Shown piece after piece: positions 1 through 8,048 of a DNA stretch of 38,733 nucleotides. The DNA lies in assembly GCF_000331535.1 (NCBI RefSeq), contig NZ_AMZN01000041.1:1-38733 (forward strand). Reading direction: 5' to 3'. The stretch is from Fulvivirga imtechensis AK7 (GTDB taxonomy: Bacteria; Bacteroidota; Bacteroidia; Cytophagales; Cyclobacteriaceae). The translations under genes were made by a program, and so were the position numbers. Each line of letters starts with the position of its first letter. Within the stretch, counting starts at the first letter, position 1. The notes below the pieces were generated by a model. It searched no databases. It was not told where the DNA came from and worked only from the letters and a program-made list of their open reading frames with translations.

Positions 1-183
1 GGTATCGATGATGATTTCTTTGCCTTGGGAGGACATTCTTTAAAAGCAACAAGTCTAACGACCTTGATTTTTGACAAGCTGGACATAAAGATATCCATAA
101 AGGAGATTTTTAAACACCCAACTATCCGAAAGCTAACAATGCAAATTTCAAAAGAGCAAGGTCAAAATGAATCGCTTGAATAA
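1..183 (+). CDS. Nonribosomal peptide synthetase, C-terminal carrier domain (partial)
   Basis: The 5' end lies outside the window; an open frame runs from base 1 to the TAA at 181-183 (60 codons). It begins in the core of a peptidyl carrier domain: the DDDFFALGGHSLKA stretch is the classical carrier motif, and its serine (residue 14 of the visible part) is where phosphopantetheine attaches. The following IKEIFKHPTI stretch is the usual helix IV region of a carrier domain. The protein ends about 18 residues later, with no thioesterase, condensation or reductase domain after the carrier. The finished peptide must therefore be released by another protein or by a domain elsewhere in the cluster. 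An exporter gene follows 54 bp downstream on the same strand. A polyketide or hybrid carrier cannot be fully excluded, but the LGGHSLKA form favours an NRPS. Confidence 0.9.
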   Translation, partial: GIDDDFFALGGHSLKATSLTTLIFDKLDIKISIKEIFKHPTIRKLTMQISKEQGQNESLE

Positions 184-237
184 AATGCCATTGAGTTCTA
201 GCAGTGTTGTATCACCAATTCTAAATCAATTAGTATA

Positions 238-1884
238 ATGAACCTTTTCAAAATTTTTCAAAAGCAATCCAAACTGTTCTACTTCTCCATAATTATGCTC
301 GGGGTGATCAGTAGTGTGATTTACAGTTCTATTTTGGTGTTTATCAACCGGACAGTGAGCGGAGAACCTCTTGATTACTTCCCCGAATATGACTGGCAGA
401 TATTTCTTGGATTAATTGCCATTTCATTTCTCTGTAGTAAACTATTCCAGAACTATATGGTGACGATCTCTAATGATATTCTTTTTGACATAGAGTTGTC
501 AATTGTAAATAAGGTAAGACAAACTACCTATGAAACCTTTGAAAAGCTGGGTTCACAGCGCATCTATACTGCGATAAGCGATACAAGAATGCTCGGACGA
601 CTACCTGACGCATTCATCAACTTGATCAATTCATCTATAATTATTTTGTGTGGCATTGGCTATTTATTGTGGATATCACCAATCGGTGGTTTGTGTATTC
701 TGTTCGTTATGGCTGCTCTTTTGACCTATTATGTGCTTAGAAATAACAGTATCGAAAAGGAATTGAATGTTGTGAGGGATCTTCATGATGAATACTACAG
801 TTACTTAAAAGAGCTGCTTTATGGGTTTAAGCAAATGAAAATGAGCACCTCCAGGAGCAGGAATATTTTTGAAAAATTTCTTTCTTCAAACCGTCTAAAA
901 GGAAAGAATATAAGCATAAAGGCATCCCAAAAATATGTAGATAATGAACTGACAGGTACTTATAGTTGGTATGTGGTTTTGGGAGCTATAATGTTTGTCC
1001 TTCCCACGTTTTCCTCTTTTGAGAACAGTCTGGTATCAGTATTTATTATGGTGGTGCTCTTTATGATGGCACCGGTTGCTAACCTGATCATGTTTCTACC
1101 TTTTTATACTAGTGTAAAGATAGCTCTGGAAAGAATATATAAGCTGGAAAGTGAATTGGACTATGAGTATGACACGTATAAGTCAGAGGGAGATCAATGC
1201 ATTGATTACAATGAAATTACATTTGAAGAAGTAGTGTACAAGTATGTGGATGATCAGAATAAAGCCTTTACTATTGGTCCTTTGAACTTAACTTTCGTTA
1301 AAGGAGAAATCGTTTTTATAACAGGAGGTAATGGTGCTGGCAAAAGTACTTTTATCAATATTCTAACAGGGCTATATAAACCAGAAAGTGGAAGGATTCT
1401 TCTTGATGGATATGAGATCAACAATAGTGATTATGCAAAATTCAGGAATGGTACGTCTGCCATTTTTACAGACCATCATCTGTTTAATGAAAATTATGAT
1501 GGCTTCGATTTAAACGCATTGAAGCTATCGCTCAACCGATTTATTAAAATGATGAGACTCGAAAGGGTTCTGAAGATTGAGGAGAGCAAAGGAATTATAG
1601 AAAATAAACTGTCTAAAGGTCAGCAGAAACGTTTAGCCTTAATTTATGAACTGATGGCAAACAAATCTTTGCTGGTGCTGGATGAATGGGCGGCCGAGCA
1701 AGATCCTCAATTTAGAGCATATTTTTATCAGGACTTATTGCAGGAATTAAAGAAAATGGGAAAGACGGTTATAGCTGTTACACATGACGATGAGTATTTC
1801 CATTGTGCTGATAGGGTAATAAAATTTGATTATGGTAAAGTTACAAGCGATACCCTGATGAAAACTGAAGTATTAACAAGCTAG
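238..1884 (+). CDS. Cyclic-peptide/siderophore ABC exporter, fused TM-ATPase (PvdE/SyrD family)
   Basis: This 548-residue inner-membrane half-transporter has about six hydrophobic segments in residues 12-300, followed by an ATPase domain. Visible motifs are Walker A GGNGAGKST (363-371), signature LSKGQ (458-462), Walker B LLVLDEW ending at D482-E483, and a switch histidine in VTHDDE (H516). The sequence DEWAAEQDP after Walker B is typical of the PvdE/SyrD/cyclic-peptide exporter family, which moves nonribosomal peptides or their precursors across the inner membrane. The length fits that family (about 540-570). It starts with ATG 54 bp after the NRPS stop and is followed 117 bp later by a thioesterase gene, so co-expression with the cluster is likely. 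The transported product is unknown; a periplasmic maturation step, as for pyoverdine, is possible. Confidence 0.92.
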   Translation: MNLFKIFQKQSKLFYFSIIMLGVISSVIYSSILVFINRTVSGEPLDYFPEYDWQIFLGLIAISFLCSKLFQNYMVTISNDILFDIELSIVNKVRQTTYETFEKLGSQRIYTAISDTRMLGRLPDAFINLINSSIIILCGIGYLLWISPIGGLCILFVMAALLTYYVLRNNSIEKELNVVRDLHDEYYSYLKELLYGFKQMKMSTSRSRNIFEKFLSSNRLKGKNISIKASQKYVDNELTGTYSWYVVLGAIMFVLPTFSSFENSLVSVFIMVVLFMMAPVANLIMFLPFYTSVKIALERIYKLESELDYEYDTYKSEGDQCIDYNEITFEEVVYKYVDDQNKAFTIGPLNLTFVKGEIVFITGGNGAGKSTFINILTGLYKPESGRILLDGYEINNSDYAKFRNGTSAIFTDHHLFNENYDGFDLNALKLSLNRFIKMMRLERVLKIEESKGIIENKLSKGQQKRLALIYELMANKSLLVLDEWAAEQDPQFRAYFYQDLLQELKKMGKTVIAVTHDDEYFHCADRVIKFDYGKVTSDTLMKTEVLTS

Positions 1885-2001
1885 TGTCTGTTTGCGGGCT
1901 GTCTATAATTAATTAGTGTAATGAGTAGCAGGAATCACCACACGCCCCAAGGCTTTGAATGTAATATGAGATTATAGCTCGCTACCAAATTTTAATCTGT
2001 A

Positions 2002-2709
2002 ATGGAACAAATACAAATGTTTTGCCTGCCATTTGCCGGAGGTAATAAATATTCCTTTGGAGAATACGAAAGGTTCGCTCCTGAATTCGTTGAAGTTATT
2101 CCGGTTGAACTTCCAGGCAGAGGTTCAAGGGCTGATGAGGCACTGCTTACCAACATATATGATCTGGCTGAAGATGTTTTTTTCTCTATCAAAAATAAAC
2201 TTGATAAACCATATATACTTTACGGACATAGCATGGGGGGGCTGCTGGCATATCTTACAGCCAAATTGATCATTAAAAATTTTTCATCAGAGCCACTCCA
2301 TATGTTTATCACAGGATGTACGGCCCCATCAACACGTGATAAAAGTTATTTACATCTGTTATCAAAAGAAGATTTCATTAAAAAGTTAAAAGAGCTTGGA
2401 GGTTGCCCGGAAGAAATCCTTAACAATGGAGATATATTAGACTTTTTTGAACCTATCATCAAGGCGGACTTTCAGGCTGTTGAGTCTTTTGAGTATCAGC
2501 AAACTACTCCCTTTGATATTCCCTTAACACTCATGTTTGGAATGAGCGAAAAGGTTACCCAATCGGAAATGAGGGAATGGCAGAAAGAAACAACGAGGAG
2601 TATTGATATTATTCAGATGCCAGGAGATCATTTCTTTATTAACCAGTTTGGTTTTCAAATAATAAAAGTAATAGCAAGGAAAATCAGTAATCAATTACAG
2701 AAACTATGA
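2002..2709 (+). CDS. Type II thioesterase of an NRPS cluster
   Basis: This 235-residue alpha/beta hydrolase has the size and motifs of the stand-alone thioesterases (GrsT, LgrE, SrfA-TE) that clear misloaded acyl groups from carrier domains. It opens with FCLPFAGGNKYSF, the normal family start. The nucleophile motif is GHSMGG with Ser77, and the catalytic histidine is in GDHFFI (His210). The acid position, usually Asp in a GxxD motif, reads GMSEK here, so Glu183 appears to replace Asp; this is a conservative change worth noting. The stop overlaps the start of the next gene by four bases (ATGA), indicating translational coupling with the hydroxylase-like protein. Function follows from the family and the neighbouring NRPS. 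Confidence 0.9.
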   Translation: MEQIQMFCLPFAGGNKYSFGEYERFAPEFVEVIPVELPGRGSRADEALLTNIYDLAEDVFFSIKNKLDKPYILYGHSMGGLLAYLTAKLIIKNFSSEPLHMFITGCTAPSTRDKSYLHLLSKEDFIKKLKELGGCPEEILNNGDILDFFEPIIKADFQAVESFEYQQTTPFDIPLTLMFGMSEKVTQSEMREWQKETTRSIDIIQMPGDHFFINQFGFQIIKVIARKISNQLQKL

Positions 2710-4328
2710 GTAACAAATTATTCTACCTTAAACCGAATGTAGTTCTTGAACCATTATTTGACAGATGGTATGCCTGGGCGCATTTAATTTCACCAGCTAC
2801 TGCCTCCATGAATATAACAGGTAGGCATCTTAAGATTATGAATTCTTATATACAAGCGCCACAGATTCATGCTGCTGCTGTAAAGAATCCTAAAATGCTT
2901 GGTGGGCCGTTTATGGATTTTGGAGGAAAAAGGGTGGATGAAGTGAAGCAACTTCGCGACCAGACGCTTGAAAAACAGGCTGATATGATTGAGTTTTCTG
3001 AGGCTGTCCATGTATTAAACAGGATGCTTAAGAGTAATGCTAAAGGATATGCTCTTGAAAGTCTGTATGAAAAAGTGCCTAATATATTAAAGGGTTATGT
3101 TGAACTTGTTTATGATCTTGATAATAACCCTTCATTTCGATTTTTTGAGCCGCTGTTATATCAAAGTAAGTATTATAAACCAGAGTCACAGAGTATTGCA
3201 CTTTGGCAAACCAATAATGATCATAGACCTTTCTGCCTGAGCACACCCCGGCTCAACGAGGATTACATGGTGCACCTCAATATTCCTTTTAATCATGAAG
3301 GAATAGACGAATTGTGTCGTATGAAGAGGAACCCCAAATCCCTGGAGCATGTAAAGTCTCTTTTAGGTATAGAAGAAAAGGATGAAGTGCTTTTTGAAAG
3401 TTTCTTTACAGAACAGGCGCCTCCCACCTATGACAAATATAATGGTGATAAGATCAGAATGAGATATTTTGGCCATGCATGTATACTTATTGAGACCAAA
3501 GACCTGAGTATATTGGTTGACCCTCTGATAAGCTACTATGGATACCACTCTGATGTTGCGCATTTTTCAGACATGGATCTACCCGATGAAATTGATTATA
3601 TTCTCATTACACATAATCACCAAGATCATATATTGTTTGAAACTCTACTGCCATTAAGACATAAAGTAAAGAACATAATTGTACCGTGCACCAGAACAGG
3701 CTCTCTTCAGGATCCAAATCTAAAGCTAATGTTTAACGCCATGGGCTTTAATAACATCATTGAAATAGATGATATGGAAACTATTGAATTCGAAGACTGC
3801 CGAGTTACAGGATTGCCGTTTACAGGTGAACACAGCGACTTGAACATTCAGGCTAAGGTATGCTTTCATGTCAAGATCGGGGAGTTTTCATTGATATTTG
3901 CGGCTGATTCAAGAGTTATGGAACCTGAACTCTATCGACATGTGCATAAATCCACAGGAGATGTAGATGTTATATTTCTAGGGATGGAGTGTGACGGTGC
4001 TCCGCTCACGTGGCTCTATGGCCCACTTCTTACTGAAGAACTACCACGAGACATGGATAGCAGTAGGAGGCTCGCAGGCTCGGATTGTACGAAGGGGATG
4101 TCACTTGTTGACATATTTAGCCCGAAGGAAACCTATGTTTATGCTATGGGCCAGGAACCCTGGGTAGAGTTTATTAGTAGCGTAAAATATACAGATGAAT
4201 CTAATCCTATACTCCAGTCAAACCAGTTAATAGAACAATGTGGTGCAAAGGGTATTATTGCGGAACGACTGTTCGGTGAGAAAGAATTACTGTATAATAA
4301 ACATGTTTTGGAGACCGAAGTAGGTTGA
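2706..4328 (+). CDS. CmlA-like diiron beta-hydroxylase with metallo-beta-lactamase fold
   Basis: This protein has 540 residues: an N-terminal domain of about 230 and a C-terminal metallo-beta-lactamase-fold domain. The metal motif HNHQDH gives His303, His305, Asp307 and His308. Further likely ligands are Glu375 (in TGEHSD) and Asp401 (in AADSR). From memory, chloramphenicol CmlA (532 residues) uses His305, His307, Asp309, His310, Glu377 and Asp403, a constant offset of two. CmlA is an oxygen-activating diiron enzyme that beta-hydroxylates an amino acid bound to an NRPS carrier. Gene position supports the same role: the ATG overlaps the thioesterase stop by 4 bp, in an NRPS cluster. I could not place the last histidine ligand of CmlA (His468 by memory). 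The alternative is a generic MBL hydrolase of the UlaG type, which would not explain the long N-terminal domain. Confidence 0.8.
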   Translation: MSNKLFYLKPNVVLEPLFDRWYAWAHLISPATASMNITGRHLKIMNSYIQAPQIHAAAVKNPKMLGGPFMDFGGKRVDEVKQLRDQTLEKQADMIEFSEAVHVLNRMLKSNAKGYALESLYEKVPNILKGYVELVYDLDNNPSFRFFEPLLYQSKYYKPESQSIALWQTNNDHRPFCLSTPRLNEDYMVHLNIPFNHEGIDELCRMKRNPKSLEHVKSLLGIEEKDEVLFESFFTEQAPPTYDKYNGDKIRMRYFGHACILIETKDLSILVDPLISYYGYHSDVAHFSDMDLPDEIDYILITHNHQDHILFETLLPLRHKVKNIIVPCTRTGSLQDPNLKLMFNAMGFNNIIEIDDMETIEFEDCRVTGLPFTGEHSDLNIQAKVCFHVKIGEFSLIFAADSRVMEPELYRHVHKSTGDVDVIFLGMECDGAPLTWLYGPLLTEELPRDMDSSRRLAGSDCTKGMSLVDIFSPKETYVYAMGQEPWVEFISSVKYTDESNPILQSNQLIEQCGAKGIIAERLFGEKELLYNKHVLETEVG

Positions 4329-4397
4329 GGAAATAGATCAGCCCATACGCTTTTAGAATATCCCTTTTTGAGGCGGACTTTTAAATCTTAAATTATT

Positions 4398-5516
4398 ATG
4401 TATCAAACTGATTTAGAATTAAAATCATCTCGTTCTGGACACAAGAAATCTGACACCATTGCAAAAGTTATCCTGGTGGTTGATCTGGGAGATTTTGGGA
4501 TAGGAGACTCAGTGGTAGCCTTTGGAAAGCTCAAAATGCTAAAATCATTTCTAGAAAATGCCTCAGTAGATCTGTGTACGAATGAAACACACTATGCTAT
4601 CCTTAAAAATAATCCATTTATAGACAAAGTGTTTTTTGACCGGCAACAGGTTGATTTTGAGTATTATGATATAGCACTCATTTTTTCAGATAAAGAGCCG
4701 GAGTACTATGAGTACTTTAAGCAAAACCGTCAGGGTGTTCATAAAGAACATCGGTCTTCATTTACAATCTATTCTGTGTACAATGTCAATTCTATATTCC
4801 CATATTACTATGATTTCATGAAGTACATTCAGAGGCGAAATGACAATTCCGGCCAGGAACTTTATATATCCAAAGAGGAGAAAGATTGGGCTGAGAAGTG
4901 GTTTCAAGATGCGGGATGTTCTAAGCAGGACAAGGTTGTAGTACTACTTGATAACAGTTCGGGAAGAGAGAAACTTATTAATACAGATGTGTATTTTGAA
5001 GTTGTTAAATATTTTCTGAACATGAATAACACCAGGATCCTCATCTTTGATGAAAGTGGCCTAGGCAGGGAAAAATTCTACAGCGAATGGCTTCAACAGG
5101 ATGTTTCGGAGAAATTTATATTTGTTAAAAATCCTTCATTGAGGGAAAACATTACACTCTTGGCTAGTGATTTTACAAAACTAATATTCGGACCATGTAC
5201 AGGGTTATTGCATTGCGCTTCAGGAATTTATAACACCTTTCTTCGGAATAATGTTGATTTCCAAGATGTGCCCCTGATGCTAACCTATTTTGGGACACCT
5301 GTGGATGGCTTTGAAGTGAATGAATGGGATTGGTGGGGACAATCACTAGTGGATGCAATTTATGTCAGCCATGATCAGTCCAATAAAAAAACTATACAAA
5401 AATTAATGAGCCCATACTACAGATGCTCGCCATGCTCTGAATTTACCGCAGAGATGATTACAGACTACGTAAGCAAACATTATAAAGATAAGCTGACTGA
5501 GCTCGGATTAACTTAG
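4398..5516 (+). CDS. GT9 (heptosyltransferase-like) glycosyltransferase
   Basis: The protein has 372 residues. The N-terminal Rossmann region carries LGDFGIGDSVVA (30-41), matching the GD(V/S) nucleotide-sugar transferase start of ADP-heptose:LPS heptosyltransferases. The C-terminal half carries FGPCTGLLHCASG (264-276), matching the donor-binding GPxSGxxHLA motif. The family aspartate in that motif is Cys267 here. There is no signal peptide or clear membrane segment, so it is cytoplasmic or membrane-peripheral. It starts 69 bp after the hydroxylase-like gene in the same direction. It may glycosylate the nonribosomal peptide, possibly on a hydroxyl made by its neighbour, but a cell-surface glycan role cannot be excluded. 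Family assignment is moderate because overall divergence from true heptosyltransferases is high. Confidence 0.65.
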   Translation: MYQTDLELKSSRSGHKKSDTIAKVILVVDLGDFGIGDSVVAFGKLKMLKSFLENASVDLCTNETHYAILKNNPFIDKVFFDRQQVDFEYYDIALIFSDKEPEYYEYFKQNRQGVHKEHRSSFTIYSVYNVNSIFPYYYDFMKYIQRRNDNSGQELYISKEEKDWAEKWFQDAGCSKQDKVVVLLDNSSGREKLINTDVYFEVVKYFLNMNNTRILIFDESGLGREKFYSEWLQQDVSEKFIFVKNPSLRENITLLASDFTKLIFGPCTGLLHCASGIYNTFLRNNVDFQDVPLMLTYFGTPVDGFEVNEWDWWGQSLVDAIYVSHDQSNKKTIQKLMSPYYRCSPCSEFTAEMITDYVSKHYKDKLTELGLT

Positions 5517-5643
5517 TCAATAATTGGATTTACCCGGTAGTTTTACTGTCATCATTTATTATTGCAATATGAATGATAGCGACTAATCCAGCCCATGACC
5601 ATTCTTAATAAAGAAATTACTAGTTGACCTAAAAAATAAAGTT

Positions 5644-7134
5644 ATGAATAAAAAATTGATATTAATGGCATTGATATGCTTGAGTATTTGCTATCAGCGT
5701 GTTTTGAATGCTCAGAGCACGCAATTTAATATAACAATTGATCAAAATTTGAGCAGCGGCCCATTAACGGGCAACGTTTATGTAATGATGACCAGAGACA
5801 CAACGAGTATGCCAATTTATGGTCCTGATTTCATCGCCCCTGAGCCATTTTTGGTAAGAAAGGTAAGTAATTGGAATACTTCTAATCCTATAATTATTGA
5901 CGAGTCACAGCTTGCGTTACCTACCTCGTTAACAGCAATACCTAGGGGATATTATGCTATACAAGCAGTGGTTGATATTAATACAATTGAAAGGTCCTTT
6001 GTTTTTGCCAGTGGTAACCTGTATAGCGATAAAGTCATTACAAAAATTTCAGATGATGACAATCGGATACAAATAAGTATAGGCAACAAGTTTCCCCCTA
6101 AGGAATTTATAAACTCAGAGAATCTGGAAGGGGTAAAAGTTAATAGTGCAATATTATCAAAGTTTTATAATCGGCCGACATTCATGGAGGTGGCGGTAAT
6201 ATTGCCTCAATCCTATCACACAAGTAATATATCATATCCTACAGTTTATGTCATTCCAGGATTCGGAGGCACACACTACAATGACCAACTGGGATGGATT
6301 CAGGATGGTATTATAGAGCATTGTAAACAGCAAAAAATATATGTCGTACTTAATCCCGAGTCAGCATTGGGGCATCATGTTTTTGCAAATTCTGAAAATA
6401 ACGGCCCCCGGGCCAACTCGCTCATTGAAGAACTAATACCATACCTGGAGAGTAAGTACAGAATGCATGCATCCCCAGAAGCTCGATTCCTGTTTGGCCA
6501 TTCTTCAGGGGGCTGGAGCAGTATCTGGTTAATGGTAAATTATCCTGAATACTTTGGAGGAGCTTGGGCAACCGCACCAGATCCTCTTGACTTCAGAAGT
6601 TTTTTCGGGATTAATATTTACAGAGAAGGATCCAACGCTTTTACCGATGAACATGGAAACCTGAGAGTTTTGGAACGATTGCCAGTAGAAAATAAACCTT
6701 CGTATAAGTTACTTTCGGACCGGGAGCTGGCCATTGGTGATGGTGAGCAATACGGCTCCTTCGAAGCAGTTTTTAGCCCACGTGGAGAAGATGGCAAACC
6801 GCTGCGTCTTTGGAATAGGGAAACAGGGAAAATTGACTCTGCGGTTGCTGCTGCCTGGGCCAAATACGACATAACGCAATTGTTGAACAGCTTTCCGAAA
6901 GATGTTTTGAAGCGGTTGAATAATAAGATTCATATTTACGTAGGTGACCGTGATACCTATTATCTTGACCATTCAGTAAAAATGTTTCATGAAACCAGCA
7001 GCAAGTTGTTCAATATCTCAGTAAAATACTTTCCCGAAGAAGATCACTATACTATATTAAGTAAGGATGTATATGACGATATTGAAGCTGGAATGAATAC
7101 TATCTCAACATCACTACCTCAGGCAAATAAATAA
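5644..7134 (+). CDS. Secreted esterase of the enterochelin/esterase-D type
   Basis: This 496-residue protein has a Sec signal peptide (charged start MNKK, hydrophobic core, cleavage near residue 23 after LNAQ). Residues 25-170 form an N-terminal beta-rich domain, and the alpha/beta hydrolase domain follows. The fold starts with YPTVYVIPGFGG; the nucleophile elbow is GHSSGG with Ser287; the acid is probably Asp435 or Asp437 in GDRD; the histidine is His468 in EEDHY. This is the layout of PF00756 esterases, which include siderophore and feruloyl esterases. Being exported and next to an NRPS cluster, it could cleave or mature the peptide outside the cytoplasm, or hydrolyse an unrelated ester. 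It sits 127 bp downstream of the glycosyltransferase with no visible terminator between. Confidence 0.75.
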   Translation: MNKKLILMALICLSICYQRVLNAQSTQFNITIDQNLSSGPLTGNVYVMMTRDTTSMPIYGPDFIAPEPFLVRKVSNWNTSNPIIIDESQLALPTSLTAIPRGYYAIQAVVDINTIERSFVFASGNLYSDKVITKISDDDNRIQISIGNKFPPKEFINSENLEGVKVNSAILSKFYNRPTFMEVAVILPQSYHTSNISYPTVYVIPGFGGTHYNDQLGWIQDGIIEHCKQQKIYVVLNPESALGHHVFANSENNGPRANSLIEELIPYLESKYRMHASPEARFLFGHSSGGWSSIWLMVNYPEYFGGAWATAPDPLDFRSFFGINIYREGSNAFTDEHGNLRVLERLPVENKPSYKLLSDRELAIGDGEQYGSFEAVFSPRGEDGKPLRLWNRETGKIDSAVAAAWAKYDITQLLNSFPKDVLKRLNNKIHIYVGDRDTYYLDHSVKMFHETSSKLFNISVKYFPEEDHYTILSKDVYDDIEAGMNTISTSLPQANK

Positions 7135-7204
7135 CGAAAGGGGTGTGACTTTTTGTAAATATGTTGGTTATGTAGAAAAAATCCTAACCTTAAATTTTAT
7201 TACA

Positions 7205-7852
7205 ATGGAAAAGCTCTTATTCACAATTTTTATCGGACTAATTTTAACTACCACGACTATGGCACAAGAAGATGACAAGTACAAAGTGCATATCAAAGGC
7301 AAAAACGGTCGAATCGTCAATAAAGTCTACACCAATATGGACGAACTCAAGAATGACCCGCAGCTTAAAGACCTTGAGATAGGACACGAGGAAAACGGTG
7401 AGTTCCGATTTGTTCCGGACGAAAATAAGCATACATTTTATGCTGTTGAAAGACTTGGGGGAAACCAGAAATTCTTTATATATCAAACCTGGGGAAAGAA
7501 TCAGGAAAATGAAGATAAAATGATGGTCGAACCGCCTGTTGCACCGGAACCTGAAGCTGTTGTAAACGCTAAAGCTGATAGAAACGGGATGGACTCACAT
7601 GAGGATAAAGCCAATATCTCTCCACCAGAATTTGAAAAATTCCCAGAAGGAATAAATAATGATATTCTGACCGAGCTGATGCGAGATGACCTGATAGAGG
7701 ACAAGGATCAGGTTAGATTAGAATTTATTGACGGATTGCTGAAAATCAATGGTAAGCAACAGCCCGATAGTATTGCTCAAAAGTATAGGCACTTGCTGAA
7801 GCAAAGTGGGATTACTTTTGATAATCAATTTGTTTATGAAGTAAAAAATTAA
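7205..7852 (+). CDS. Secreted protein of unknown function
   Basis: The frame is open from 7145, but ATG at 7205 gives a proper signal peptide (MEKLL, hydrophobic stretch, cleavage after TTTMAQ), so I use it; the product is 215 residues. The mature protein is highly charged, with a proline/acidic linker at about 107-155. The C-terminal part has the pattern DDLI...LxINGKQQPDSIAQKYRHLL (residues about 165-200). As I recall, this resembles a small domain found at the C-terminus of Bacteroidota secreted proteins and of BlaR1/M56-like sensors. No catalytic motif is visible. A strong hairpin lies just downstream (7873-7918). I do not know its function. Confidence 0.75.
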   Translation: MEKLLFTIFIGLILTTTTMAQEDDKYKVHIKGKNGRIVNKVYTNMDELKNDPQLKDLEIGHEENGEFRFVPDENKHTFYAVERLGGNQKFFIYQTWGKNQENEDKMMVEPPVAPEPEAVVNAKADRNGMDSHEDKANISPPEFEKFPEGINNDILTELMRDDLIEDKDQVRLEFIDGLLKINGKQQPDSIAQKYRHLLKQSGITFDNQFVYEVKN

Positions 7853-7872
7853 TTTTAACTCTTAAGACTCAC

Positions 7873-7918
7873 TCAGTTGAAGCAGGAGGAAAAAATGCCA
7901 TAATCCTGCTTCAACTGA
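7873..7918 (+). terminator. Long perfect hairpin after the secreted-protein gene
   Basis: The arms TCAGTTGAAGCAGGA (7873-7887) and TCCTGCTTCAACTGA (7904-7918) pair perfectly over 15 bp, with a 16-base loop. There is no strong T run on the + side. Its place 21 bp after the stop at 7852 suggests a transcription end or mRNA-stabilising hairpin separating this gene from the DUF6734 gene. Confidence 0.7.
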
Positions 7919-8048
7919 TATAAGGCATACTTAAGCCATTATCGGGCTCCCCCAAATAATCAACAACATTTTGAATCTTTCTTACCACGTAATTTCATTC
8001 ATTATAAATCCCAAATACTAACCCGCTAAACGTAAACTAAAGACACAA

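Noticed and set aside
1921-1977. Small frame of 18 codons between exporter and thioesterase genes (possible MbtH-like or peptide gene)
   Set aside because: Too short for MbtH (about 70 residues) and lacks its motifs; no sign of translation.
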